A DNA stretch of 64,000 bases from Diplolepis rosae (taxonomy: Eukaryota; Arthropoda; Insecta; Hymenoptera; Diplolepididae): assembly GCA_030998225.1 (NCBI GenBank), contig JAPYXD010000680.1, forward strand, positions 11,656,001-11,720,000, in the 5' to 3' direction. Below the pieces are notes generated by a model. It was not told the DNA's origin and made no database searches. It saw nothing but the letters and a program-made list of their open reading frames with translations. This document shows positions 1-11,276 of this stretch, in pieces (position 1 is the first letter of the stretch; the number at the start of each line of letters is the position of its first letter). Position numbers and translations under genes: made by a program.

Positions 1-251
1 CTTGCTTCGCATGCACGCGACTCTAACATCGAAGTGAGAAAGAAGTATCATTTGTTCGAGGCGTTTGTCGATTTGTTAGAGGCATTTTTTCTTTGCTTGA
101 AATATAATTTATGCGTACCGCGTATTCTTTTATTACACGTGAAAATCCACAACTGCTATGGACGAGTGGGTGAAGAGAAAATTAAGAGATTGGGGATTGT
201 CATATCAACGAACTTGTATCCTTCGCGGAGCAATATGACGTTTTGGAATAC

Positions 252-366
252 CAGTATAGCTGTCTCACCTATACTCGTATAGTTCTGAGGACCATACCGT
301 AGCATTGTTCTGATAGCAATATTTTCTGGTTTTGAGGACCAAAATATAGTTCTCTCAGCTATACTG
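252..366. mobile_element. small palindromic element
   Basis: CAGTATAGCTG at 252-262 is the exact complement of CAGCTATACTG at 356-366; TATAG/CTATA and GAGGACC words recur between. Likely a miniature transposon remnant. Confidence 0.45.
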
Positions 367-1054
367 TTTTTTCAGTGCATCTCAAAGAGTAAGCCAGAAT
401 TATTAGGAAAACTTATGAGAAAATCCCAAGATCAGCGTTGCCACAATGAAAATCGCTTTTGACTCAGAAAGTATAGGAAAAATTCTAAAATTGTACTTTT
501 AAAGACAGCACCGTGGTGACGCCACAAACCAGCAAAATTTTGGCGCGAAATTTAAATCATGAAATTTTGGATTCATCTCTGGTCTCAGTTGACTTGGAGT
601 CCTTATTTGACTGTCTGGTTTGAGTAGAAATCCAAAAGCATATAATAGTAATAATAATTATTATATTATTTTAATTTAAAATAATGGATTTAAGAAAATT
701 TTCTTTTAGTTTTATAATGAAAAATAATAATAATAATTTATTTTGTGCATGCTTGAAACCAGACATCATTTAGCAGCTATTATGTTTACGAAATACAATC
801 ATCATAAAGAAATTCACAAAACATCTATGCTCAAAATAAAAATAAAAAATCTATTATTTATCAAAATCAAAACTCATGTACTCAAATTTCTCAGATTGTA
901 CTTTTTGAGTACAATTGTACTGCAAATGGCAACGCTGCGCAAGATGATGGTATAGTTTGGTAAATGGATTCTCGATTTTTGCCATCTTTCTTGATAAATT
1001 GTAAAGTGACATGTTTGATAACATGTCTGCTATTATATTGACCCAAAATTCACA
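367..1054. other. AT-rich, nothing recognised
   Basis: No gene or clear repeat; an A/T-only stretch near 655-740. The short open frame at 743-955 looks random. Confidence 0.4.
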
Positions 1055-1160
1055 GAATTTTTGTTAATTTCTCATTTTTTTGGCATTGGGTCAGTTTCTT
1101 TTTATTTTTTTTTATTAAAATTATCAATGTTATTTATAATAAAAATCGCAAAAAAGAGAA

Positions 1161-1201
1161 GGCAAACGTTTCGGCCACATATGGGGGCCCTCTTCAGTGC
1201 C
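1161..1201 (-). ncRNA. hammerhead-ribozyme-like motif 1
   Basis: On the minus strand: stem I GGCA, core CUGAAGA (position 7, tolerant to change, is A), stem II GG(G)CC...GGCC, GAAA, then CG-UU with stem III only two pairs (A-U, C-G) and no loop, then stem I partner UGCC. This is the minimal stem-III layout known from hammerheads of Penelope-like retroelements. One G in stem II must bulge. Activity untested. Confidence 0.6.
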
Positions 1202-1388
1202 ATAAATTAAAAGATTAATTCAAAATTTTTGTAAAAGATAAAAATTTAGAAGATAGTTAATTACTGGACTTCATCATTTTGAATTGCAAGCGATGAGATG
1301 AGTTTTTGAGTTTTATGATTATCCTTATTTTAACTATCTTCTACATTTTTATCTTTTACAAACATTTTGAAATAATCTTTTAATTTTT

Positions 1389-1429
1389 GGCACTGAAGAG
1401 GGCCCCCATGTGTGGCCGAAACGTTTGCC
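1389..1429 (+). ncRNA. hammerhead-ribozyme-like motif 2
   Basis: Mirror copy of motif 1 in the opposite arm of the foldback: GGCA (1389-1392), CUGAAGA (1393-1399), stem II GG(G)CC (1400-1404) with GGCC (1414-1417), GAAA (1418-1421), minimal stem III, presumed cleavage after U1425, UGCC (1426-1429) closing stem I. Confidence 0.6.
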
Positions 1430-1535
1430 TTCTCTTTATTGCGTTTTTTATTATAAATAACATTGCTCATTTTAATAGAAGGAAATAAAAAGAAACTGAC
1501 CCAATGCCAAAAAAATGAGAAATTAACAAAAATTT

Positions 1536-2204
1536 CTTGGTAAAGTTGCCCAAGACGATGACATAATTTGGTATATTGTTTCCATTCATTGATAAAATTT
1601 CCTATTAATTCTGGTTTACTCTTCAAGATGGTACTACTTTATAACAAACTATTTTTATTTATTTCTCTAACACTCATGCACAATCGAAATTTATAAACAA
1701 TATATTTTCGTCAAAATTATCACAAATCCTATACTTAATACTAAGGGTAATATTATTTAACAACAAATGTAGTACTCACGAGTCGAATTAATTATTATAA
1801 CAGTTTGAAAATGTAGTGATGACTCTCCAAACAGATAATGCGTCGACAGTCGCTGCTTTAGTCAAAGGTGGCAATAACGAGGACTCCGAAGAATGTATAG
1901 AGTTGAGAATTTTTAGTAGCAAATGTTCTATCAGAAATTCCAATATTGAAGAAGTAGTGGCAACGTCAGTCTATGAATTCAGTGGATCAATCAGCCCAAT
2001 TTTGGCCATCTTTTCCCCAAAAGGTCATTGGCGCTAACCTCCTTCGTTTATCCTTCTGTCGCTGGCATATGGTTTCACATAATTATTCAGGATAAAATTT
2101 ATTTAATATCCAAAGATCATGATGTTGATGTTAAAATCGTCTGAGAATCCATATTGTGTGAAAGTATGAAGGGTAGAAAAAACGATTTCTTCAGACAATA
2201 ATAG
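1536..2204. other. nothing firmly recognised
   Basis: AT-rich. A plus frame at 1816-2037 begins LQTDNASTVAALVKGG, faintly like an RNase H block of DIRS-type retroelements, too weak to call. Confidence 0.3.
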
Positions 2205-2319
2205 GTAGTAATCAGCCCTATCCGACGACGAGCTAAATTTCGGTCTCTTAGTGATGCCACTTGGAACTAATCCGTAAGGCGGCGCTACCTCCGTCCTCTC
2301 ATATGAAAGTATTGTTTTG
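2205..2319. repeat. left arm of a 2.6-kb inverted repeat
   Basis: Reads TCTCTTAGTGATGCCAC, GGAACTAATCCG, CACCTCCGTCCT-like and TCATATGAAAGTATTG; matched inverted at 4732-4860. May be the ends of one element or two opposite insertions. Confidence 0.7.
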
Positions 2320-3115
2320 CATGGTGTTCATAAACAAATTTAAACAATTATTGGAAAAATGGAAACATTTCCTAAATTCTAATAATTGTTTTTATTATTA
2401 ATAAAGTTTAGTGTTTTTAGTGCAAATTTATTTAGTCATAAACATGAACTGAGTAAGTGTACTTATATCCCATTAACAAAATTAATTTATAGAATTAATG
2501 ATGTTAAATATTTAAAAGAAAATGTTTAATTTGGTTATAACGAGTTTATGAAGCTTGTTTATCTAAATAATGATTTATACTTATCATGTATTGATATATT
2601 TGTCTGTGATTAAAAAGCTAATACACATGTGATAGAAAATTGTTGATAAGTATGTGAAATAAGCACTAAAAGAAAAGTAATAAATACATTTAAAGTTTCT
2701 GAAAAATGCTATTGAGTGATTTATTTATTAGTTTCATTGTATATTTTTGATGCATACTGTAATTTAAAAAATGGATCAGAATATTGACAATTTCCGCATG
2801 AAATATTAAAGTTTCTTTGATTTAATGGAATACCCTTTCAATAGGTGCTATAACAATTTTTTGCAAATATGAAAAAAATATATTTATTGGTCGACTTTTT
2901 CTCTCCATGGCGCAATTATTTCAGTACAAGATTTCTTATGGATTTCAACTGACTAAATATTTTAATTATTTGTCAATTTGACGTTCAATAATGTTTCATA
3001 TTGGTTCATTAAAATAATTTGAATATGATTAATGTTTCATAATAATTGAAGATATATGTTGATGTTGGTAATTGGCTTTAGGGTCCAAGGTTGATAAAAA
3101 CTCAGAGTTTTACAT

Positions 3116-3157
3116 AATCAGACGTTTCGGCTCTGATCGGAGCCCTCATCAGTGATT
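3116..3157 (-). ncRNA. hammerhead-ribozyme-like motif 3
   Basis: Minus strand: AAUCA, CUGAUGA, stem II GG(G)CUC/GAGCC, GAAA, CGUC, UGAUU. Stem I is five perfect pairs; the GUC cleavage triplet and the CUGAUGA...GAAA core are canonical; stem III is the two-pair minimal form. The most complete candidate in the window. Confidence 0.65.
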
Positions 3158-3443
3158 TATTCAAATCTAAAAATACAGAAAAAGGGTTTTGCTAACATAG
3201 GATATTTTGCATACAAAATTTTTTGTAAAAATTTAACAAGTAATTATAATTATGTTTTTACATGTAGGTAAATAAATTTTGATATTACTTTGAGGTAAAT
3301 ATTTCATTCACATAACCTAACAAACTAGATACCAGAAAGCATTTTTTGGAAGGTTGGAATTAAGTGTCTAAATATAAAAAATATTTTTAATTGACATTCG
3401 TGCATGGAATTGTAGATTGAAATTTTTGTGGTGTAGTTTTTAA

Positions 3444-3476
3444 TATACATACATACACAACCACACACACACACAG

Positions 3477-3523
<47 letters not shown>

Positions 3524-3860
3524 TATACATATATATATACATATATATATACATATATACACATATATACATATACACATATATATATACACATACATAC
3601 ATATACACACACATACACATATATACACATACATATACATACATACACATATATACATATACATACATACACATATATACATACACATACACACACATAT
3701 ATACATATACACATATACACACATATACATCACGCATGCAATATATACACATATATATGTGCAATATACAATGTACATATACTATACAATATGCATACGT
3801 ACATACACACATACATGCATACATATGACATGCACATAACATTATATATACCACACACAT
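3444..3860. repeat. TA/CA/CATA microsatellite
   Basis: Alternating pyrimidine-purine tract of (AC)n, (AT)n and ATACACAT words over about 417 bp. Three overlapping minus frames of Met/Tyr/Cys/Val/Ile are artefacts of it. Confidence 0.95.
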
Positions 3861-4731
3861 AAAATATTTTCAAATTCTTTAAATATTATTTCTTTTGGTA
3901 TGAAGTGCAATCTGTAAATTTTATTTAATTTAACATTTTTTTCTTTGGCATATTTTCCTTAGAAATTTGTCCGCTGTGATACTTTTTTAGCAAGAAGAAC
4001 TGAAAAATTGATAGTTTTTTTGCAATGACTTAGAACATAAAGAGTCCGTAGAGTTATAAAAAAGGCTTTTTCCCAATCGTGGGTATAGACAATGAGGCTG
4101 CTTATTCGGAATGTACACAAAAAGGCCATAAATTTTCATATAATATTGCACATAAGGTTTTCTTTGGTTTGAGTCTAGATCTAAAAATTACCTATGTAAA
4201 TATTTCTTATGTGTAAAGCAATGAAATAATAGACAATTTTTATTTTTTCGATTAATTTATTAATTGAATTTTTTATTAGATCATTAATAATTAATTTCTT
4301 GAATTAATTATATATATTAATTCAATCCATTAATAAATACTAATACTTTATTAAAGCAACTATATTAGATCAAATGATAAGATCTTGTTACGCGCATAAT
4401 GCAATGCATAATATTTTGTATTATCATCATAAAATAAGGCAATTAATGGAGAAAAGCAATAAATAAATATATTGCTAATATTTCCATTATTATCGATATT
4501 GGTAAAGAAATATTAATGGAGAAATAATTTTACTCTAATTATTCGCGATATAAGGATCCTATATGCAAGACAATTTATTTCTTGTACATTTGCGATTAAC
4601 GTTCTAGATTGTTATAACTATTTTATGTTTCTAGTTCTGATTAATATTAAAAAATGTTATTTTAATAAAATTGATAATCTTAGTTCTTCAAAAATCATAA
4701 AACTTTAATTGTTTATCAATTTTCTCCATAT

Positions 4732-4860
4732 AAAACAATACTTTCATATGAGAGGACGGAGGTGGCGCCGCTAGCGGATTAGTTCCAGGTGGCATCACTA
4801 AGAGATGACTTTTTTAACATTGAAAAAGGCCTTCGTCGGACAGGGCTGGTAGTAATGAGT
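4732..4860. repeat. right arm of the 2.6-kb inverted repeat
   Basis: Inverted match to 2205-2319 with a small insertion (AAAAAGTC region). Hammerhead-like motif 4 starts within a few bases outside it. Confidence 0.7.
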
Positions 4861-4862
4861 TA

Positions 4863-4906
4863 TATTCGACGTTTCGAAGTCATGTACGACTTCCTCATCA
4901 GGACAA
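4863..4906 (-). ncRNA. hammerhead-ribozyme-like motif 4
   Basis: Minus strand: CUGAUGA, stem II G(G)AAGUC/GACUUC, GAAA, CGUC. Core and stem II are excellent, but only two stem I pairs are evident. It lies directly outside the right inverted repeat ending at 4860. Confidence 0.5.
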
Positions 4907-5499
4907 AATTGGCATTAGTCAGATATAAATATAGTGTATACACATCATCGGTCACATCAAAAAGTAAAAACATAAAGCGTCAAAACTGAACAATTAAAAA
5001 GTACAGTATTCGTCTCTCTGTATGAAAGAAATTAGAAAGGATAATATAAAAATAATGACATCAAGTTTTAAAAAATAAGAAATTATTATGCGGATACTAA
5101 ATTAAAGACTAATATAAACATAAAAATTAATTACCTAAAAATACATGTGAAGTCAGTATAATACAATTTTTTTGGGAAAATAACAGAAACTAGTCAATTT
5201 AAACATGTAACAGTAATGATTTGTTATAAACATCATATTAAAATGATGGAAATAAATATATACTATGTGTTAACAAGACAAGAGTTCAAGCTATACTGAA
5301 AGGCGAGTAGAGAGGCAAGAAATTTATAAACAAACATGGAGTAGGTAACATACTGAAATGAGATTTGGAAAGTGCTGTAATGTAAAAATGAGAAATATTG
5401 TAAATTACTGAATAAAAATTAGTATTAAAATTAAATTAAAATTGATATATTTATTTAATACATTATTTTGCAACAAATATCTTACAACTTGTTATCAAA
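4907..5499. other. AT-rich, nothing recognised
   Basis: No ORF of interest, no repeat match within the window noticed. Confidence 0.4.
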
Positions 5500-6100
5500 T
5501 TTCTCTCCGTGTAGGTAGAAGAGTTGTAAACTAAGGAAACCTTCTTATATATTTTTGCGTTTCTGTTTGACGTGGGATTTCTGGGACCTTTGGGGTTTAG
5601 GAAAGAGGGCGGGCAAGTGGGCTCCTGGAACAAATCTACACCCCATTCGAGTTGCCGGTTCCCTGGCCGACACTCGGCGCAAATTGCCCCAGTAAGTGTA
5701 GTGCATTAATCTTTGGTTTGGTTTGCTCTAGGCCACCGCGTGTGTTGCGGCCGCATTTCTCGTTGCCGACACGCCGCATCCCAACCTCCTCGCCTTTTCG
5801 TATATCCTCACTTTGTTTCCTTCTCTTACTCTAACCTCCCAATTTCTCCCGCTCTACTACCCTTTCGTAATATTTGCTGCTTGCTTCACTTCAAGTACAA
5901 ACCGTGACCGCTACGCCCTCTCCCATTTCATTTCAGAAGGTGCAGCACCCGAATCGGAGACTCACCCCTGCCCCTTCTTCTAGAGGTAATGCGAATACCA
6001 TGTCACCCCCAGGAATTCGGGATCTCGGGCACTTTCCCTTCTTTGTCTGATTAAATAAATTAGGAGCGATTACTCGAGGGAGACACTTACATCGAATTTT
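5500..6100. other. GC-richer non-repetitive island
   Basis: Rich in CCG, CTCC and GGGCGGG; short open frames only, none resembling a known protein. Could be regulatory DNA or an unrecognised exon. Confidence 0.35.
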
Positions 6101-6112
6101 TCACCAACACAC

Positions 6113-6918
6113 ACGGACAAAATTAGTTCTTTAAAAATTGCTGAATTTGTTTCGAAGTTGAGGATATCAGCAAAGTCGATAGACAGTTTTGATAAACTAT
6201 TATCAAGATTTTTTTAGAATGTTTGTACGATTCGTTATACGCGAGGCTTAAGTCATTAGGAGTGAAATGCATAGATAGAAGTAAGCTAGGGTTCGAATCT
6301 ACATTCTGTAGCAAATAAGAATTTTTTTTATATTGATAAGGGAGTACTTGGAATTATCCTGAACTGGTCTCTGAAATATACTGACCAGAATTACTGAATC
6401 ATTTAAGGTGGTTCGTTCACGAAAATTTGACCTCAGGCAAAAAAAAACCTATTTTTGCCTGAGGTCTAATTTTCGTGAACGAACTTAGATTCACATCTGA
6501 AAATTTTCTGCAGGGTTCAAGAATACTTGATGCAATATTTTTAATTTCCCTAGAAGTGGGATAATAGGGGCAATTGTGGGTGTAGCCTCCATGAACTCAA
6601 ATAATACTCAGATCAAAACAATCATGACCATAAGAACTATTTTAGTGATGGGAAAGAGTTAAGGCGAACACATCGAAGTGGCACTGCCCCTTTTCTTCTT
6701 ACGGCACTTAACGACTCTAAGTTGTTTACATCGCCACCCTTTCGACCCCTCGCACCGCACTATCATCAAAGTAATTCTAGGAAGCTCCTAAATCCAGTTC
6801 CCCTATAATCCGATTTGAATGTATTTCCAAGCCACTAATTCCGTAATTTTTATTGATTTTTTCTCATATCCTCAACTTTAGAACGCATTCGGTAATTTTT
6901 AAAGAACTAATTTTTTCA
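6113..6918. mobile_element. MITE with CACGGACAAAATTAGTTC end
   Basis: AAATTAGTTCTTTAAAAATT at 6120-6139 is repeated inverted as AATTTTTAAAGAACTAATTT near 6896. A short nested palindrome lies at 6405-6487. Confidence 0.5.
6405..6487. mobile_element. minimal palindrome of the GACCTCAGGC family
   Basis: GTTCGTTCACGAAAATT-GACCTCAGGC (6411-6443) and its complement (6452-6484) with an 8-bp centre: terminal sequence of the TTAA-bounded GACCTCAGGC family without its interior. GTTCGTTCACG replaces GTTGATCCACG in both arms. Confidence 0.75.
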
Positions 6919-7199
6919 TGCATCATGAACCCGCAGACTGATCTTATAATTCAAAACATACGACGATCGAATTTTGTGCTATTTTTAAGTACAACTTTTT
7001 ACGTGGCTTAAGAGTCGATTAGTGTTTCAAGAATATGTCTCAAGTATTGGGATGCTCTTAAAAATCTAATAATCGCAGATCGACGAATTACGTTCCAGCA
7101 GATTCATCAACTTTCAGATATTATTGCATCAAGCGTGCATTCGATTCTCACTTATCATATAAGAGGAAAAAAAGTTTGTGCACTATGGGTACCTCGCTC

Positions 7200-7585
7200 A
7201 CCTACCTTGGCGAAAGTATCGGATTGAAATTCATTCCGAGTGAATCGGAGCTATTCCGGAATTCGTTTCCGAAACAATCCGAAGAACGTTTTGTATTATT
7301 TTTTTATGAAAAATGGTCAAAAATCGATCTAAGTTAATCCGTCTCAATCCGAATGAATCCGAACCAATTTAAATCAGTCCAAGCTCGGACTGATCCAAAC
7401 AGAACTTTTAATCCGAAATAATCCGAAGGAATCCGAGGTCAGAATGATATTAGATTGAATCTGATGGAAAATCCGGGTTGGATTAATCTGAGCTCGAATT
7501 CATCAGGATTGATTCGAATTCAACACTTGGTTCACATTCATTCGGATTTATGCCTCGAAATGAATCAGATTAAGGGGTTCTACCT
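7200..7585. repeat. ATTCGGATT-word repeat
   Basis: AATCCGA and TCGGATT recur in both orientations at irregular spacing. Related, sparser words appear at 16260-16440. Probably a decayed word-structured MITE. Confidence 0.55.
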
Positions 7586-7599
7586 GTGTGATAGCCTAA

Positions 7600-7885
7600 T
7601 TTTGAGCTCTTTTCGGAATTTTCATCAAATCTTTACGTTTTGAGACCCCCTGAGTCAGAAAAAATTTTTTTATTAGAATCGCATCATTTTTCAAAATTTG
7701 TCTCGAAGCGATAAGAAAATAAGTTTGGGCAAAAATCAAAACTATTTTTTTGTGTTTCAAATTTTTTTCATGGAAATTAATCTTTTCTCTTCCAAAATAG
7801 CCCTTCAATAATAATATTGCTATTCTTTAAAGCAAAATTATCTATTTTTGCCTGAGGTCTAAATTTCGTGGATCAACTACCTTAA
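7600..7885. mobile_element. GACCTCAGGC family, right half
   Basis: Ends ...TTTTTGCCTGAGGTCTAA, ATTTCGTGGATC, AACTACCTTAA. Joined on the left to TTTTGAGACCCCCTGAGTCAG (7639-7659), which in inverted form ends the long repeat at 60290-61312. Confidence 0.65.
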
Positions 7886-7959
7886 GGGAATAATAAAGAT
7901 TTGTATTAAAATACATAAAAATGTTTTTTTTTTTACCAGTCCGGGTCTCTGATCAGATA

Positions 7960-8860
7960 GTATATGTTAAAAGGCACTGCAGGATCGTAGTGTGGCCAAC
8001 TCTTGACATTAGGTGAATTCACTCCTCTACAGGTTCTTCCCAGATTGCCTTGTAATGTCATAAGTTGAGAAACAATTTTGGAACCCGGTGCGCAGTGGTT
8101 TCTAATAATGGAACCCAGTAGTCGACCTTTAATCGTTTTAACATTCGTTACTCCTCAGCCCTATACAGATCAGCGTGAATCTAAGGAAAAAGTATCTTTT
8201 TGAGGATTAAGGTAGAGGAGCTAGAGTAATACGTCCGATATCGATCTACCGGAAGCACTAGTCATCCCTGATATCACGTTAGGTATATCAACTTATTCGC
8301 ATAAGCTTCCATGGTATTCCAGGTTTAGACGTCTCATCGTCCTCCAAAGGGTGGGTGACTTGCAATGAGGAGGACTCGACAATCAAGAAGCAACACAAAC
8401 GAATCTTCTTGTGGTTGTACGAAGCCCTAGACGCTATGAGAATATTACCCCACTGAATTGTCAGTCCCTTTCACACATCCATTTATCTGTTCCGGAAATA
8501 GCATTTCTCTATAACGTGACTATTTTCTCGGGTGATAGCAACTCTCCGATAATTATACTCGGGGAAAATGGAAAATAATCGCTGTAGTAGATGAAGGATA
8601 TCATAATTTATCTCCGACTGAGTATAAAAAGAGAAATAAATATGCCCGGTCCTCTTTCGTGGCCAGTGACGCCAATGAGTACCCCCCGGAAGGCGCATGC
8701 GTGAGGCCCGCGTGGATTTGAAATAGAATAATATATATCATATTTCGTTTCGTCTTCAATTGAAATAGTGATTTCCCAGTCGTTACAATTGTAACTTTTT
8801 GACTTTTCACGTGTAAAAATAAATTTAAAACTTCACGAATGATTGTTTTTTGTCATTATT
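7960..8860. other. non-repetitive island
   Basis: Mixed composition with a CG-rich part at 8640-8720. Minus frames at 8483-8810 resemble nothing known. Candidate regulatory DNA; no specific sites claimed. Confidence 0.35.
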
Positions 8861-8938
8861 ACCAGAGGTGATAGTTGAAGTTTGCCGGTTTTTTCAATAA
8901 AGAAAACACTTAATTCTCAAGGGAATCTCAAAAATTTT

Positions 8939-9375
8939 TTATTCAAAGTATTGACCATTGGATTCTACACATTTTGCCTATCTTTCAGGCAAATTATGGT
9001 AACCATTCCAAAAAAACTTTTTCTCTTTCAAGGCAAACCATTCGTCGAGCCATTTTTCGACTTCTTCAAAATTGGCGAAGCGCTGCTCTGCGAGTGAGTG
9101 TCCCATCGATGGGAAAAGGTGATAGTCGGGCGGGGCGAGGTCTGGAGAGTACGGCGGGTGCGATAATATTTCCCAATTCAATGCTTTTAATGTGTTCTTC
9201 ACCACTTTAGCGGTATGAGACGGTGCGTTTTTATGTTGTAAGATAACTTTGCCATGTCTTCGGGCCCATTTCGGCCGTTTTTCGATCGACGCATGATTCA
9301 AATTGATAATTTGTTGTCGGTGGCGATTCGTATTCACCGTCTTACCAGGTTTTAATAACTCGAAGTACACACACA
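8939..9375 (-). pseudogene. mariner transposase C-terminal remnant
   Basis: Minus-strand reading gives a mariner-family transposase tail: YFELLKPGKTVN, WARRHGKVILQ, then HKNAPSH where the family has HDNAPSH, then HPPYSPDLAPPDYHLF. The interval between the altered second catalytic position (Asp replaced by Lys) and the final Asp is 34 residues, the D,D34D signature of mariner. A TAG stop interrupts after LPER and the reading continues as AKCVESNGQYFE to TAA at 8939-8941. The N-terminal half with the first catalytic Asp is missing; upstream to 9490 the frame stays open but no longer looks like transposase. Three defects (lost Asp, stop, truncation) make it inactive. Terminal repeats were not identified. 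Confidence 0.88.
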
Positions 9376-9682
9376 AAAAGACACTGGTAGCAATGGTACC
9401 AAGGTCACAAAAACCATTTTTCCACAGGTCATTTATGACGTGAAATTTCCCGCTCTTTTCAAATCCGCAGTCAAAAATAGGGGTTCTCATTTAAGAAAAG
9501 GGGTTTACCTCCATTTGACCTTGAAAATTGACCTCAAGGTCAAAATTGATTGCACAGTAAAATGTCCCCCTCGGTCCTGGTCAACCTTTGTCCGAACCAT
9601 TTTTCGTAGATAAAGTATTTTAGAAGATATTTGGGATTATAGATTAAAATGGGTCATCGTGTATACAAGTATACACCGTTTG
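9376..9682. other. flank of the mariner remnant, unclassified
   Basis: Open minus-strand frame without recognisable homology, then TTGACCTTGA (9515-9524) and TCAAGGTCAA (9534-9543) as a small inverted repeat. Nothing else recognised. Confidence 0.3.
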
Positions 9683-10293
9683 CACTGAGAAAACTGGAGT
9701 GTCAAACTTTGAGTGTCAAAATGTAGATAGTCAGTCTGAACTTCTAGATGGTACAACACTCTTTCCGAAATTTTTTCGTTTTGGTCAGGGAGACACTCAT
9801 TTGATATTCTGCTTAACTGTTACCAGAGTGTCAGAATCACTATAAAGAGTGTCAATTGGTGAAATACGCGCCAAAATTGTAAAGTCACATGGGTTCGCCT
9901 ATTTTTCCTCCAATATCACCAGCGTGGACTCTAACCTTATTGCCGGCTTCGCGTCCTTTACGTTTTAAAGTGTCACGAGGGTTATTTTCGCCAACTAATT
10001 GGTAAGTACCTATTTCACTTGCTATAATAACATAATAATTGTGAAAGCTTAAATGTAATAGTTTTGAGGTTAGCCATAGAGGTAGATTATAGTCTATTTT
10101 TCACTCTTCGATAATCTATTTTTCTCTCTGCGATGATCAACTTTTGCCTCTAAAGTATTCAAGTTGACCATCTTATTTTCACAATTCACAGGTAATAAGA
10201 TACACTATCTAGAAGGCTGTCCTATAGTTTAACCTCAAATATAGTCTGCTTCACCCTCCAAATGTTTAGGCTGACACTCAAGTTTTCTCAGTG
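9683..10293. mobile_element. MITE with CACTGAGAAAACT ends and GAGTGTCA words
   Basis: CACTGAGAAAACT at 9683 and AGTTTTCTCAGTG ending 10293; GAGTGTCAAA/TGACACTC words recur. The interior, including a GC-richer part near 9870-9990, has no ORF. Confidence 0.75.
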
Positions 10294-10858
10294 TGGGCAT
10301 CCGGCAAAAGAAGAGGTTTAACCATCTGTTCCGTTATTTAAAAATAAGTAAATAAAAATGTAATATTCATTTTTCTAACCCGAGAGAATAAAACTCTTAT
10401 TACTCTTTTCCCATCACATTAATTATTTTCCTGAAATAAATTGTCAAACTTGAGTGTCTTTTTCAGGTTCATAAAATGGTGTTCTACTTTTTTGAGTTCC
10501 AAAAGTCGCTTTTTTTAGAATTTATTGGGAAGAAACTATCTAAATTAAACAAAAGGAATTTAGTGAGCATAAAAAAGAAATCTGATTGAACTAATTAAAT
10601 CAATTCAAACAGTAAAAAAAATTTCCGTGTTTTTACAAAAACACGTTTCAGTCTTGCGAAAGTGCTACAAAGCACGAAAACTGAACAATTTAAAATAAGG
10701 CTTAGAATGCTCAAAAAACTTCTATTCATAAAGTAGACTACAATAATAATTTTGTATCGACTTTTAGAATAATGGTGATGACTCCATGAGTACATTTTAG
10801 TTTCCAACAAAAATTTTATGTTTGTAGTTCACTGCATTCAGCAAGTATTTTGAGCATT
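10294..10858. other. AT-rich, nothing recognised
   Basis: No supported gene or repeat. Confidence 0.35.
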
Positions 10859-11276
10859 TTAAGGCCATGGATCAACCAGATCACGGAAACAAATTCCTGT
10901 AAAAGTTCGTGTAAAATAACTTTTTTATTTTACAAAATATCTTCTTGAAAATGTTGAGAATATTAGAGAACACGATAGAAAACGTCTATCAACTTCGTTT
11001 GAGTGATGATTTGGCAAAAAATGTATTATTATTATTATTTATTATTTATTATTAAAATCGCATAATTTTTTAAAATTTGGTAAGAAGCGATAAGAAAAAA
11101 AGTTAGGGCAAAAATAAAATTTATTAATAAAATTAACTTTTTGTGTTTCAAATTTTTTTCATGGAAATTAATCATTTCTCTTCCAAAATAGCCCTTCAAT
11201 AATAATATTGCTATTCTTGAAAGCAAATTTATCTATTTTTGCCTGAGGTCTAATTTTCGTGGATCAACGACCTTAA
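10859..11276. mobile_element. chimeric TTAA element with unlike ends
   Basis: Starts TTAAGGCCATGGATCAACC (one family) and ends GGATCAACGACCTTAA (GACCTCAGGC family). Each half matches a different family, the switch being near 11029. TTAA is at both ends. Confidence 0.65.

Larger units (their letters stand above)
1055..1535. mobile_element. foldback element with two hammerhead-like motifs
   Basis: Arms 1055-1260 and 1330-1535 are inverted copies, with TTGGCATTGGGTCAGTTTC near the outer ends and the hammerhead-like block further in; a 69-bp spacer separates them. The arms differ by scattered substitutions and indels. Confidence 0.75.
2320..4731. mobile_element. interior of the 2.6-kb inverted-repeat structure
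   Basis: AT-rich, no coding sequence. Holds hammerhead-like motif 3 and a TA/CA microsatellite. Penelope-type origin is suggested by the ribozyme-like motifs but no reverse transcriptase is visible. Confidence 0.35.

Noticed and set aside
1816..2037. Plus frame LQTDNASTVAALVKGG as a DIRS-like RNase H fragment
   Set aside because: Only a short loose resemblance; the rest of the frame does not continue the domain and no neighbouring retroelement sequence was seen.
3325..3860. Three overlapping minus-strand frames of 112-157 codons
   Set aside because: Translations of a TA/CA microsatellite (Met/Tyr/Cys/Val/Ile only).
8022..8042. CTCTACAGGT as part of Hox-cluster mir-993
   Set aside because: Only about ten bases match and no partner arm is present nearby to form a precursor.
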